Shown here piece after piece: positions 1 through 5,695 of a stretch of DNA of 5,695 nucleotides. The position numbers and the translations under genes are program-made. The stretch lies in the NCBI GenBank assembly GCA_025934455.1, contig JAICYA010000147.1, positions 1-5,695 of the forward strand, in the 5' to 3' direction. Positions within the stretch are counted from its first letter, which is position 1, and each line of letters opens with the position of its first letter. The notes beneath the pieces were generated by a model. That model was not told the DNA's origin. It worked only from the letters and a program-made list of their open reading frames with translations, and made no database searches. Source of the stretch: Rudaea sp. (lineage in GTDB: Bacteria; Pseudomonadota; Gammaproteobacteria; Xanthomonadales; Rhodanobacteraceae).

Positions 1-1
1 C

Positions 2-1171
2 CTCACGCGCGGCATCGCGATCGCGCGCGATACCAGCAAGGTGCCATTCCGGTTGTTCGACGTCGAAAACGGCAGTCGCCTGACCCTGCACGGCCTGACA
101 TTCAAGGACGGTCTCGCCCAAGGCTTCGGCAGCGACTCCGGCGGCGGCTCGCTTGGTGCGGGCGGCGCTATTTTCAATCAGGGCACCGTAGACATCGATA
201 GCTGCACCTTCACCGGCAACGCGGCGCAAGGCGGCGGTTCCATCATCGTCAGTAGCACCTCCGGCGGCGGTGGGGTCGGTGCGAATGCCGACACGTCCGG
301 CAATGGCGGCGGCCCCAATGGCGGCGCGCTGGGTCGCGGCGGCGGCTTCGGCGGCGGTGGCGGTTCGGGCAGCGGTGGGGGTTTCGGCGGCGGCGGCGGT
401 GCTGGCGGCAGTGGCGGATTCGGCGGCGGCGGCGGTGGCAACCCGGCGGGAATCGGCGGTTTCGGCGGTGGCAACGGTTCCGCAAGTTCCGGCGGCGGCG
501 GCGCGGGCATGGGCGGCGCCATCTTCAATGATGCCGGCACGCTGAACATCGTCAATTCCACGTTCACGGGCAACAGCGCCAGCGGCAGCGCGGGCGGTAC
601 CGGCGCAGCGGGCGGCTCGGGTTTCGGCGGCGCGATCTTCAACTACAGCGCGGCCTTGACGATCCAATCCTCCACGCTGGCGCGCAACGCCGTTGTCGCA
701 GCCAGCGGCGGCACGGCCGACGGCGGCGCGGTCTACAGCTACGACGACCGCAACTGTATGGTCGGCGGCCTTCCCTGCACATCCTCGGCCTCAACCTTTA
801 ACCTGCTGGATTCGATCTTCTCCAACAGCCGCGGCAGCGCACACGACATCGAGATCGCTGGCCACGCTGCATCGGGCGCGGACACGTTCAGCGGCCTGCT
901 CGTGATGTCCTACGACAACACGCAAATCACGACGACGCTCGTCAGTGGCGCCGACCCGCTGCTTAGTTCGCTCGGCCATCACGGCGGCTGGACACCAACC
1001 ATGGTTCCGCATCAAGGCAGCGCGGCGATCAACGCCCTGAGCTGCGTGGCTGTGACGGTGAATGTGGACCAGCGCGGTTTCGCGCGCCCGCAGCCGCAGA
1101 ACCCGAACTGCGATGTAGGCGCGGTGGAATACGACGGCGACTACATCTTCGCGAACGGCTTCGATTATTGA
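2..1171 (+). CDS. Secreted glycine-rich parallel beta-helix protein with choice-of-anchor-Q-like C-terminus (3' part only)
   Basis: The reading frame is open to the left edge, so the N-terminus and any signal peptide lie outside the window; the GTG at 41 is internal, not a start. The visible 389 residues begin with a stretch (FRLFDVENGSRLTLHGLTF) typical of Pmp-like/CSLREA-type beta-helix proteins. Three repeats of the chlamydial Pmp type follow, each a GGAIFN motif with an FxxN-like strand (TFTGN, TFTGN, TLARN). Repeats 1 and 2 are separated by about 85 residues that are mostly glycine with periodic Phe. The C-terminus (DPLLSSLGHHGGWTPT, then DQRGFARP and CDVGAVE) matches the choice-of-anchor Q pattern, and the protein ends DYIFANGFDY. 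I infer an exported or surface-exposed protein, possibly an adhesin; ligand and function are unknown. A paired reading of Cys residues (NCMVGGLPC; SC...NC) would fit an extracytoplasmic location. The family type is fairly sure, the role is not. Confidence 0.85.
   Translation, partial: LTRGIAIARDTSKVPFRLFDVENGSRLTLHGLTFKDGLAQGFGSDSGGGSLGAGGAIFNQGTVDIDSCTFTGNAAQGGGSIIVSSTSGGGGVGANADTSGNGGGPNGGALGRGGGFGGGGGSGSGGGFGGGGGAGGSGGFGGGGGGNPAGIGGFGGGNGSASSGGGGAGMGGAIFNDAGTLNIVNSTFTGNSASGSAGGTGAAGGSGFGGAIFNYSAALTIQSSTLARNAVVAASGGTADGGAVYSYDDRNCMVGGLPCTSSASTFNLLDSIFSNSRGSAHDIEIAGHAASGADTFSGLLVMSYDNTQITTTLVSGADPLLSSLGHHGGWTPTMVPHQGSAAINALSCVAVTVNVDQRGFARPQPQNPNCDVGAVEYDGDYIFANGFDY
161..220 (+). repeat. Pmp-type GGAI/FxxN repeat, unit 1
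   Basis: This encodes GGAIFN, then an alternating hydrophobic strand (TVDID), then CTFTGN. The GGAI plus FxxN pattern is the hallmark of chlamydial polymorphic membrane protein repeats and related right-handed beta-helices; each unit is expected to form one helical rung. Confidence 0.7.
263..514 (+). repeat. Low-complexity GGC-rich tract encoding a Gly-rich insert
   Basis: About 84 codons are dominated by GGC/GGT glycine codons, with recurring FGGG and GGGGG blocks and occasional Ser, Asn and Ala. At DNA level it is an imperfect array of GGCGGCGGT and TTCGGCGG units. It sits between two beta-helix repeats as a long loop or insert. Such tracts vary in length by slippage in other bacteria; here this is inference. 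Proline-rich open frames on the opposite strand are a by-product of this composition. Confidence 0.8.
512..574 (+). repeat. Pmp-type GGAI/FxxN repeat, unit 2
   Basis: This encodes GGAIFN followed by a TLNIV strand and STFTGN, closely parallel to unit 1 but with Ser instead of Cys before TFTGN and one extra residue after GGAIFN. Confidence 0.7.
626..688 (+). repeat. Pmp-type GGAI/FxxN repeat, unit 3 (degenerate)
   Basis: This encodes GGAIFN, an ALTIQ strand, then STLARN, in which the Phe of FxxN is replaced by Leu. A further partial GGAV occurs about 11 residues later (GGAVYSYDD), suggesting another decayed rung. Confidence 0.6.
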
Positions 1172-1199
1172 TTGGCGGCAGCGGTGCGCGTGCTAGTCT
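1172..1199 (+). promoter_or_regulatory. Possible weak promoter for the APC permease
   Basis: A TTGGCG (1172-1177) lies 16 nt before TAGTCT (1194-1199), which is preceded by a TG dinucleotide one base upstream (extended -10 form). The -10 matches the consensus at only three of six positions, so this is tentative. It would place a transcription start near 1206, about 25 nt before the start codon. Confidence 0.35.
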
Positions 1200-1217
1200 G
1201 CACGCACGCTCGTCGCT

Positions 1218-1223
1218 GGGGGA
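1218..1223 (+). promoter_or_regulatory. Shine-Dalgarno sequence that sets the permease start
   Basis: GGGGGA lies 7 nt before the ATG at 1231. The longer open frame from TTG at 1168 has no such site and would add 21 residues unlike the family, so the ATG at 1231 is chosen. Confidence 0.7.
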
Positions 1224-1230
1224 AAAGCGG

Positions 1231-2619
1231 ATGACCGCCAAGAGATCGCTGGGCCTGCTCGACCTGGTGCTGTTCAACACCGTGGCCATCGTCGGCCTGC
1301 GCTGGGTCGCGCTGGCCGGGCATTCGGGGCCTTCTTCGCTGACACTGTGGCTGCTCGCCGCGCTGGCGTTTTTCATCCCGCAGGGCTTGTGCGTGATGAC
1401 GCTGTCGTCGGCGCTGCCGAAAGACGGCGGCCTGTACGTGTGGATCAGCGAGGCCTTCGGCGAGCGCCAGGGCTTCATCGCCGGCTGGCTGTACTGGGCG
1501 TCGAACATTTTGTACTTCCCGACCCTGTGCCTGAGCACGGCGGTATTTGCGCTGTACATCTTCAACAACCAGTTCGCGGGACTCGAACATTCGCAGACCT
1601 TCGCCGCGGGCGCGTCCCTGATCCTGCTCGGCCTGGCGCTGGGATTCAACATCGTCGGAACCGGCACCGGACGCTGGCTGCAGAACCTGGGTGGGCTCGC
1701 GCAATGGCTGCCATCGCTGGTGCTGATCGGCGTCGGCCTGGTCGCGCTCGTCGCCGACGGCTCGGCTACGGCCATGCCGGCGTCTTCGCTCGTGCCGACG
1801 TTCTCGAACCTCGACACCATCATCTTCTTCTCGCAGATCTGCTTCGCCTTCGCCGGGTTGGAACTCGCGCCCGTGCTTGCCGGCGAAATCCGCGAACCGC
1901 GGCGCACGATCCCGCGCGCGCTGCTTATCTCCGGCTTCGTCATCGCCGGTATCTACATCTTCAACACGCTGGCCCTGATGTGGGCGCTGCCGCCGGACAA
2001 GATCTCGATCATCGCCGGCGTGAACCAGGCCATCGCGCAAGCCGGCGCCGCGCATGGCATGGCATGGCTTGGCCCACCGGTCGCGCTGCTGATGACGCTC
2101 GCCGGTATCGGCGGACTCGGCGCCTGGCTGATCGGCTCGGCGCGCCTGCTCTTCGTCGGCGGCATGGACCGCCTGCTGCCGCCGGCCTTCGCGCGCGTGC
2201 ATCCGCGCTGGAATACGCCGTACGTCGCGCTGCTCGTGCAGGCCGCGCTGGCGGCAGTCTTCATCCTCGCCGCGACGCAGGGCAGCAGCGTGCACACGGC
2301 CTACCTGATCCTGGTCGACGCCACCGCGATCCTGACGTTTCTCGTCTATCTGTACATGTTCGCCGCAGCGATCAAGCTGCGCCGGCGCATCGCGCAGACA
2401 CCAGAGGCGATCGCCGTTCCCGGCGGCGCGTTCGGCAGTATCGTTGCCAACGGAGTCGGATTCCTGACTACCGTCGGCGCGATCGCGCTGGCGCTGGTAC
2501 CGCCATCGGATACGAGCGAGAAGATGAATTTCTTCCTCAAGGTGATCGGCGGCACAGTCGGGTTTTTCATTGCCGGGTTGATCCTGTACTGGCTGGCAAG
2601 GCGCCGCGCCATGCGATAA
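1231..2619 (+). CDS. APC-superfamily amino acid/polyamine permease, 12 transmembrane helices
   Basis: This is an inner-membrane secondary transporter of 462 residues, normal for the amino acid-polyamine-organocation superfamily. About twelve hydrophobic segments can be placed, roughly at residues 8-28, 38-60, 84-110, 124-142, 155-175, 196-216, 230-252, 281-305, 331-349, 356-380, 404-424 and 434-455. The clearest signature is in and after helix 6, FAFAGLELAPVLAGEI followed by REPRRTIPRAL, matching the APC pattern of an acidic residue then NPrrtiPrA. Helix 1 lacks the usual GSGIF-type substrate-loop motif and reads IVGLRWVALAG instead; I remember the same variant from a subgroup of permeases, so it is probably a subfamily trait. 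The end is basic (LARRRAMR). The start is the ATG after GGGGGA. The metG start follows 7 nt after the stop. Substrate cannot be told from sequence; amino acid uptake or exchange is most likely. Confidence 0.9.
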   Translation: MTAKRSLGLLDLVLFNTVAIVGLRWVALAGHSGPSSLTLWLLAALAFFIPQGLCVMTLSSALPKDGGLYVWISEAFGERQGFIAGWLYWASNILYFPTLCLSTAVFALYIFNNQFAGLEHSQTFAAGASLILLGLALGFNIVGTGTGRWLQNLGGLAQWLPSLVLIGVGLVALVADGSATAMPASSLVPTFSNLDTIIFFSQICFAFAGLELAPVLAGEIREPRRTIPRALLISGFVIAGIYIFNTLALMWALPPDKISIIAGVNQAIAQAGAAHGMAWLGPPVALLMTLAGIGGLGAWLIGSARLLFVGGMDRLLPPAFARVHPRWNTPYVALLVQAALAAVFILAATQGSSVHTAYLILVDATAILTFLVYLYMFAAAIKLRRRIAQTPEAIAVPGGAFGSIVANGVGFLTTVGAIALALVPPSDTSEKMNFFLKVIGGTVGFFIAGLILYWLARRRAMR

Positions 2620-2620
2620 T
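2612..2620 (+). promoter_or_regulatory. Extended -10 box for metG (probable leaderless start)
   Basis: TGCGATAAT has the extended TGn followed by GATAAT, five of six matches to TATAAT. It overlaps the stop codon of the permease. With the last T as position -7, +1 falls exactly on the A of the metG ATG at 2627. No good -35 stands 16-18 nt upstream, which is usual for extended -10 promoters. There is also no Shine-Dalgarno sequence in the 20 nt before metG. Confidence 0.5.
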
Positions 2621-2640
2621 CGCGCGATGACAAAGCGCGA
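2620..2640 (+). repeat. Inverted repeat enclosing the metG start codon
   Basis: TCGCGC (2620-2625) and GCGCGA (2635-2640) are perfect 6-nt complements around a 9-nt centre that contains the ATG. It could be a hairpin in read-through RNA or a dyad near the transcription start. It could also be chance, given the many CGCG runs in this DNA. Confidence 0.4.
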
Positions 2641-4726
2641 AATCCTCGTCACCTCCGCTCTGCCCTACGCGAACGGCCAGATCCACCTTGGCCACATGCT
2701 CGAACACATCCAGTCCGACATCTGGGTGCGGGCGATGCGCATGGCCGGGCACACCGTATATTTCGTCTGCGCCGACGACGCGCACGGCAGCGCGATCATG
2801 CTGCGCGCCGAGAAGGAAGGCATCACGCCCGAAGTGCTGATCGAGGGCGTGTGGAAGCGGCACACCGCCGACCTCGCGGATTTCGGCATCGCCTACGATC
2901 ATTACTCGTCCACGCACACGCAGGCCAACCGCGAACTGACCGCACGCATCTGGAACGCGCTCAAGGCCGCCGGCCACACCGAATCGCGTCCGGTGAAACA
3001 GTTCTACGATCCGGTCAAGTCGATGTTCCTGCCCGACCGCTACATCAAAGGCGAATGTCCCAAGTGCCACAGCAAGGATCAATACGGCGACGGCTGCGAG
3101 GTTTGCGGCACGGCGTATACGCCGGCGGATTTGATCAATCCTTACTCGGTGGTTTCCGGCGCTACGCCGGAGCTTAAGGAATCGACCCACTTCTTCGTCA
3201 AGCTCGCCGACTTCGAGGCGATGCTGAAAAACTGGCTCGCGCAACGCCGCGACGCTGGCGGTTTGCAGGCTGAAGTCGTCAACAAATTGCAGGAATGGTT
3301 TGCCGACGGCCTGCGCAGCTGGGACGTGTCGCGCGATGCGCCGTATTTCGGTTTCGAGATTCCCGACGAGCCCGGCAAGTTCTTCTACGTGTGGGTCGAC
3401 GCGCCGGTCGGCTACCTCGCCGCATTCAAGGAATTGTGCGACAGCGGCCGCAACGGATTGAAGCCCGACGATCTGGAACGCTTCATCCGCGCCGACTCGA
3501 AAACGCAGATGGTCCATTTCATCGGCAAGGACATCATCTACTTCCATACATTATTTTGGCCGGCGATGCTGCACGGCGCCGGCCTGCGCACGCCGAGCGC
3601 GGTGAACGTGCACGGATTCCTCACCGTCAACGGCGCGAAGATGTCCAAATCGCGCGGCACCTTCATCGAAGCGCGCACGTACCTGAATCACCTCGACCCC
3701 GATTACCTGCGCTACTTTTTTGCGACCCAACTCGGACCGACACTGGCCGATGTCGACCTCGACATGAAGGCGTTCGAGGATCGCGTGAATTCGCATCTCG
3801 TCGGCAAGTGGGTGAACATTGCCAGCCGCTGTGCGGGATTCGTGCACAAGTTTTTCGATGGCAAGCTCGCTGCATTGCTTCCGCCCGCCGAGACGGCGGC
3901 GTACACGGCGGCGGCGAAAAAACTCTCCGCCTGTGCCGCGCTGTACGAAGCGCGCGACTACGCCGCCGCGATGCGTCTCATTATTGAGGTCGCCGACACG
4001 GCGAACGTGTATATCGCCGAGAACGCGCCGTGGACGATGGCCAAGGACGAGAACAAACACGATGCATTGCACATCGTGTGCACGCTGGCGCTGAATTACT
4101 TTCGCCTGCTCACGATCTGGCTCGCGCCGATCGTGCCGGCCACCGCCGCGCGCGCGTTCGCCTTTCTCGGCAAAGACAGCGCGCGCTTCGACGCCGCCGC
4201 ACAACCGCGGCTGGGCGCATCCATCAACGAATTCTCCGCCCTCGCCACCCGCATCGACGCCAAGAAAATCGAAGCCATGATCGAATCCTCAAAAGAAAAC
4301 CTGCAACCGGCATCTGTACCACCCTCACCCCAGCCCTCTCCCGCCAGCGGGAGAGGGGGCGAAGGAGGCAGCGCGTTTCAAGTTCCAAACACCGAGACCA
4401 TTTCCATTGATGATTTCGCCAAAATGGATCTGCGCATCGGCGCCGTACTCGAATGCGGCTTCGTGGACGGCTCCGACAAGTTGCTGCGCTTTCTCCTCGA
4501 CGCCGGCGAACTCGGTCAGCGCCAGATTTTTTCCGGCATCAAGGCCGCTTATCCGGAACCGGAGAAACTCGTCGGGCGCAAGGTCGTGTTCATCGCCAAC
4601 CTCGCCCCGCGCAAGATGCGTTTCGGCGTATCCGAAGGCATGATCCTCTCCGCCGGCACAGGCGGCGCCGACCTGCACCTGCTCGACGCAGACGCCGGTG
4701 CGAAGGCGGGCATGTCGGTCAACTAA
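2627..4726 (+). CDS. metG: Methionyl-tRNA synthetase, dimeric type with C-terminal tRNA-binding domain
   Basis: This cytoplasmic class Ia enzyme charges tRNA-Met with methionine using ATP. The Rossmann catalytic core has the HIGH signature as HLGH (residues 20-23) and KMSKS at 338-342. The connective insert carries one CxxC...CxxC zinc knuckle (Cys144, 147, 157, 160), as in the E. coli enzyme. The family motif DAPYFGFEIP is at 238-247. The alpha-helical anticodon-binding domain covers about 360-555, and a Trbp111/EMAPII-like OB domain starts near TISIDDFAKMDLRIG (591) and runs to the end, with NLAPRKMRFGVSEGM intact. The total of 699 residues exceeds E. coli's 677. At least part of the excess is a linker (about 560-588) encoded by a REP-like palindrome. 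The start matches the family (ILVTSALPYANG) but has no Shine-Dalgarno site, so it may be leaderless or use re-initiation after the permease stop 7 nt upstream. All catalytic signatures are present, so the enzyme is expected to be active. Confidence 0.98.
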   Translation: MTKREILVTSALPYANGQIHLGHMLEHIQSDIWVRAMRMAGHTVYFVCADDAHGSAIMLRAEKEGITPEVLIEGVWKRHTADLADFGIAYDHYSSTHTQANRELTARIWNALKAAGHTESRPVKQFYDPVKSMFLPDRYIKGECPKCHSKDQYGDGCEVCGTAYTPADLINPYSVVSGATPELKESTHFFVKLADFEAMLKNWLAQRRDAGGLQAEVVNKLQEWFADGLRSWDVSRDAPYFGFEIPDEPGKFFYVWVDAPVGYLAAFKELCDSGRNGLKPDDLERFIRADSKTQMVHFIGKDIIYFHTLFWPAMLHGAGLRTPSAVNVHGFLTVNGAKMSKSRGTFIEARTYLNHLDPDYLRYFFATQLGPTLADVDLDMKAFEDRVNSHLVGKWVNIASRCAGFVHKFFDGKLAALLPPAETAAYTAAAKKLSACAALYEARDYAAAMRLIIEVADTANVYIAENAPWTMAKDENKHDALHIVCTLALNYFRLLTIWLAPIVPATAARAFAFLGKDSARFDAAAQPRLGASINEFSALATRIDAKKIEAMIESSKENLQPASVPPSPQPSPASGRGGEGGSAFQVPNTETISIDDFAKMDLRIGAVLECGFVDGSDKLLRFLLDAGELGQRQIFSGIKAAYPEPEKLVGRKVVFIANLAPRKMRFGVSEGMILSAGTGGADLHLLDADAGAKAGMSVN
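4321..4368 (+). repeat. REP-like palindromic repeat inside metG
   Basis: The core is a perfect 11-nt inverted repeat, CCCTCTCCCGC (4334-4344) and GCGGGAGAGGG (4347-4357), separated by CA. It is flanked by CCTCACCCCAG on the left and GGGCGAAGGAGG on the right. This is the familiar form of a short dispersed GC-rich repeat seen between genes in many proteobacteria, whose chance translations read PSPQPSPASGRGG or LTPALSRRERE. Here it is read in frame as PPSPQPSPASGRGGEG (residues 565-580) of MetG, with no stop. There is no T-run, so it is not an intrinsic terminator. The exact borders are uncertain by several bases. Confidence 0.8.
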
Positions 4727-4744
4727 CCGCGTCGCGGCACCGGG

Positions 4745-4773
4745 TTTACAGGATCGGTCCGCGCGAGTAGCAT
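4745..4773 (+). promoter_or_regulatory. Sigma70-type promoter for the surface-protein pair
   Basis: TTTACA (4745-4750, five of six matches to TTGACA) and TAGCAT (4768-4773, four of six matches to TATAAT) are separated by the ideal 17 nt. Transcription would start near 4780, about 22 nt before the ATG at 4802. It lies in the 75-nt gap after metG, suggesting separate transcription from metG. Confidence 0.6.
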
Positions 4774-4789
4774 CGCTCCACGATCGAGC

Positions 4790-4796
4790 AGGGGAG
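4790..4796 (+). promoter_or_regulatory. Shine-Dalgarno sequence for the gene at 4802
   Basis: AGGGGAG lies 5 nt before the ATG at 4802. It supports that start, which also gives a well-formed signal peptide. Confidence 0.7.
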
Positions 4797-4801
4797 AAGC
4801 G

Positions 4802-5551
4802 ATGCGTTCACCGTCCATTCGGGCAGGCTTGTTCCTGTTCGCTCTTTCCGCAACACCGGCCCTCGCGAATGTCGATGTCCCGGCCGGTGCCGCATTCGCG
4901 CTCGGCGGCGGCAGCCTCGACCTCGGCAACACCAGCCTGCAAGTCGGCGGCAGCTTCGCGCTCGGCAGCGGCAGCGCGACCAATATCGACAGCGTGTCGA
5001 TCCTTGCCGGCGGCGCGCTCGACGGTGGCAGCGGCGTGCTGACCCTGTTCGGCGACTGGTCGAATGCCGGCACGTTCACGGCCGGGACCGGCAGCGTGAA
5101 TTTCATCGATGGCGGCATCGCGCAATCGAACGTCAGCGGCAATTCCACGTTCGCCAACGCGAGCTTCGTCAGCGCAACCGGCAAGAATTACATCTTCGCC
5201 GTCGGCACCACCCAATCCGTCTCTGGCCTGCTGACGATCCAGGGTAGCGCCACGCAGGGCATCCAGTTCCGCAGCGCGACGGCCGGCCAGGTGGCGAACA
5301 TCGACCTGCTTCCCGGCGGCAGCCAGAACATCCAGTACGTCGGCGTCTCCGACGTGCATGCGACCGGCCAGCACCTGGCACCCAACCTGACCAACGACGG
5401 TGGCACCGGCAACGCGACCGGCTGGTTCGGCGCCGCCATCGCCGGCAATACCGCGCCCACGCCGGCGCTGTCATGGATCGGCTTGCTCCTGCTCGCGCTG
5501 CTGCTCGCCACGATCACCGCAACACGCCGAAACGAGGAAACCGCGCCATGA
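4802..5551 (+). CDS. Exported beta-helix-like protein with IPTL-CTERM-like C-terminal anchor
   Basis: The product has 249 residues. Residues 1-22 are a signal peptide: basic start, hydrophobic core, cleavage after PALA (22/23). Residues 27-104 hold about three roughly 20-residue rungs rich in Gly, Ser and Leu (AFALGGGSLDLGN, SFALGSGSATNID, GALDGGSGVLTLFGDW). The common surface-protein stretch DWSNAGTFTAGTGSVNF follows. Residues 138-210 (LLTIQGSATQGIQF through IQYVGVSDVHATGQ to NATGWFG) resemble the C-terminal part of large filamentous-type bacterial surface proteins. The end, TPALSWIG plus a 15-residue hydrophobic run and RR (242-243), has the layout of the IPTL-CTERM signal handled by exosortase H, but with an altered motif. 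I infer a surface or envelope protein anchored in the membrane or sorted to the outside; the precise function is unknown. The next gene begins within its stop codon (ATGA), so the two are probably co-translated. Confidence 0.85.
   Translation: MRSPSIRAGLFLFALSATPALANVDVPAGAAFALGGGSLDLGNTSLQVGGSFALGSGSATNIDSVSILAGGALDGGSGVLTLFGDWSNAGTFTAGTGSVNFIDGGIAQSNVSGNSTFANASFVSATGKNYIFAVGTTQSVSGLLTIQGSATQGIQFRSATAGQVANIDLLPGGSQNIQYVGVSDVHATGQHLAPNLTNDGGTGNATGWFGAAIAGNTAPTPALSWIGLLLLALLLATITATRRNEETAP
4895..4966 (+). repeat. 60-nt-period repeat encoding beta-helix rungs
   Basis: The 12-mer TTCGCGCTCGGC occurs at 4895 and again at 4955, exactly 60 nt apart, encoding FALG at the same place in two 20-residue rungs. 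This suggests growth of the protein by rung duplication. Confidence 0.6.
5534..5538 (+). promoter_or_regulatory. Shine-Dalgarno sequence for the gene at 5548
   Basis: GAGGA lies 9 nt before the ATG at 5548, within the last codons of the upstream gene. It favours this ATG over the internal ATG at 5575. Confidence 0.5.
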
Positions 5552-5695
5552 CCCTGCGCTCCAACCCAACCGCGATGAGCCTGGCGATTACGACCGCGTT
5601 GTCCGCCGCTCCGGCCTTGGCCCAGAATGTCACCGTCACCCAGCCGGCCGGCGGCAGCTTCGTCGTCAACAGCGCCGCGAACGCGCCGCTGTTCG
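5548..5695 (+). CDS. Secreted protein of unknown function (5' part only)
   Basis: Only the first 49 codons are in the window, with no stop before the edge. Residues 1-25 form a signal peptide: an Arg at position 4, a hydrophobic core (AMSLAITTALSAAPALA) and cleavage after ALA (25/26). The mature start, QNVTVTQPAGGSFVVNSAA, resembles the opening of secreted proteins in related bacteria that carry VTVTPPAGGSFVV before tail-fibre- or collagen-like repeats; this is from memory and weak. The ATG overlaps the preceding stop as ATGA, a layout for translational coupling, and GAGGA lies 9 nt upstream. The ALSAxPALA signal-peptide end also appears in the upstream protein, so the two may be exported together. 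The rest of the product cannot be judged. Confidence 0.75.
   Translation, partial: MTLRSNPTAMSLAITTALSAAPALAQNVTVTQPAGGSFVVNSAANAPLF

Noticed and set aside
178..642. Long proline-rich open frame on the minus strand, and Arg-rich and Ala-rich frames over the same stretch
   Set aside because: They are complements or shifts of the GGC-rich tract in the real gene; composition alone explains them, and they lack start signals.
1168..1230. Upstream TTG start for the permease
   Set aside because: It overlaps the previous stop, has no Shine-Dalgarno site and would add 21 residues unlike a transporter N-terminus.
2052..2068. Three tandem GCATG units in the permease gene as a phase-variation switch
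   Set aside because: Three copies of a 5-nt unit are too few to slip often, and the residues fall in a normal loop and helix start; likely chance.
1029..2652. Long minus-strand open frames opposite the permease (up to about 495 codons)
   Set aside because: High-GC codon bias leaves antisense frames open. The products are charged, low-complexity and unlike known families, while the plus-strand frame has clear APC motifs.
2567..4204. Long minus-strand open frames opposite metG
   Set aside because: These are antisense shadows of a certain gene; no family motif or ribosome site was seen.
4334..4357. Hairpin as a transcription terminator
   Set aside because: It lacks a following T-run and lies inside the metG reading frame well before its stop.
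4727..4737. CCGCG/CGCGG inverted repeat just after the metG stop as a terminator
   Set aside because: Only a 4-bp stem with a 3-nt loop is possible and no T-run follows; the promoter for the next gene comes right after.

Overview
The window is GC-rich DNA, very probably from a gammaproteobacterium of the Xanthomonadales, perhaps Rhodanobacteraceae. This rests on three things: an E. coli-type four-cysteine methionyl-tRNA synthetase; secreted beta-helix proteins with a choice-of-anchor-Q-like C-terminus and an IFANGFD tail; and an IPTL-CTERM-like anchored protein. The taxonomic call is inference from protein style, not from a marker search. All genes lie on the + strand.

Layout: (a) 2-1171, the 3' end of a large secreted glycine-rich beta-helix protein with GGAI/FxxN repeats. 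(b) 1231-2619, a 12-helix APC-superfamily amino acid/polyamine permease with its own Shine-Dalgarno sequence and a possible weak promoter. (c) 2627-4726, metG, whose start is 7 nt after the permease stop. It has no Shine-Dalgarno sequence, but an extended -10 box is spaced so that transcription would begin on the A of the ATG, so it may be a leaderless mRNA. (d) 4802-5551, a small exported beta-helix-like protein with a C-terminal membrane anchor, preceded by a good sigma70-type promoter. (e) 5548-5695, the 5' end of another secreted-protein gene that overlaps the previous one by ATGA and is probably translationally coupled to it.

The permease and MetG are not obviously one pathway. The surface-protein genes on both sides form a cell-envelope/accessory context around the housekeeping metG gene. 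The two downstream genes look like an operon making exported surface proteins.

The most interesting point is a REP-like palindromic repeat (about 4321-4368) lying inside metG. It is read in frame and encodes the Pro/Ser-to-Gly-rich linker between the anticodon-binding domain and the C-terminal tRNA-binding OB domain. Others are the leaderless-type metG start with a dyad around it, and the IFANGFD tail as a candidate uncharacterised sorting signal. I saw no RNA genes, CRISPR arrays, transposases or convincing intrinsic terminators. No non-coding stretch exceeds 75 nt.
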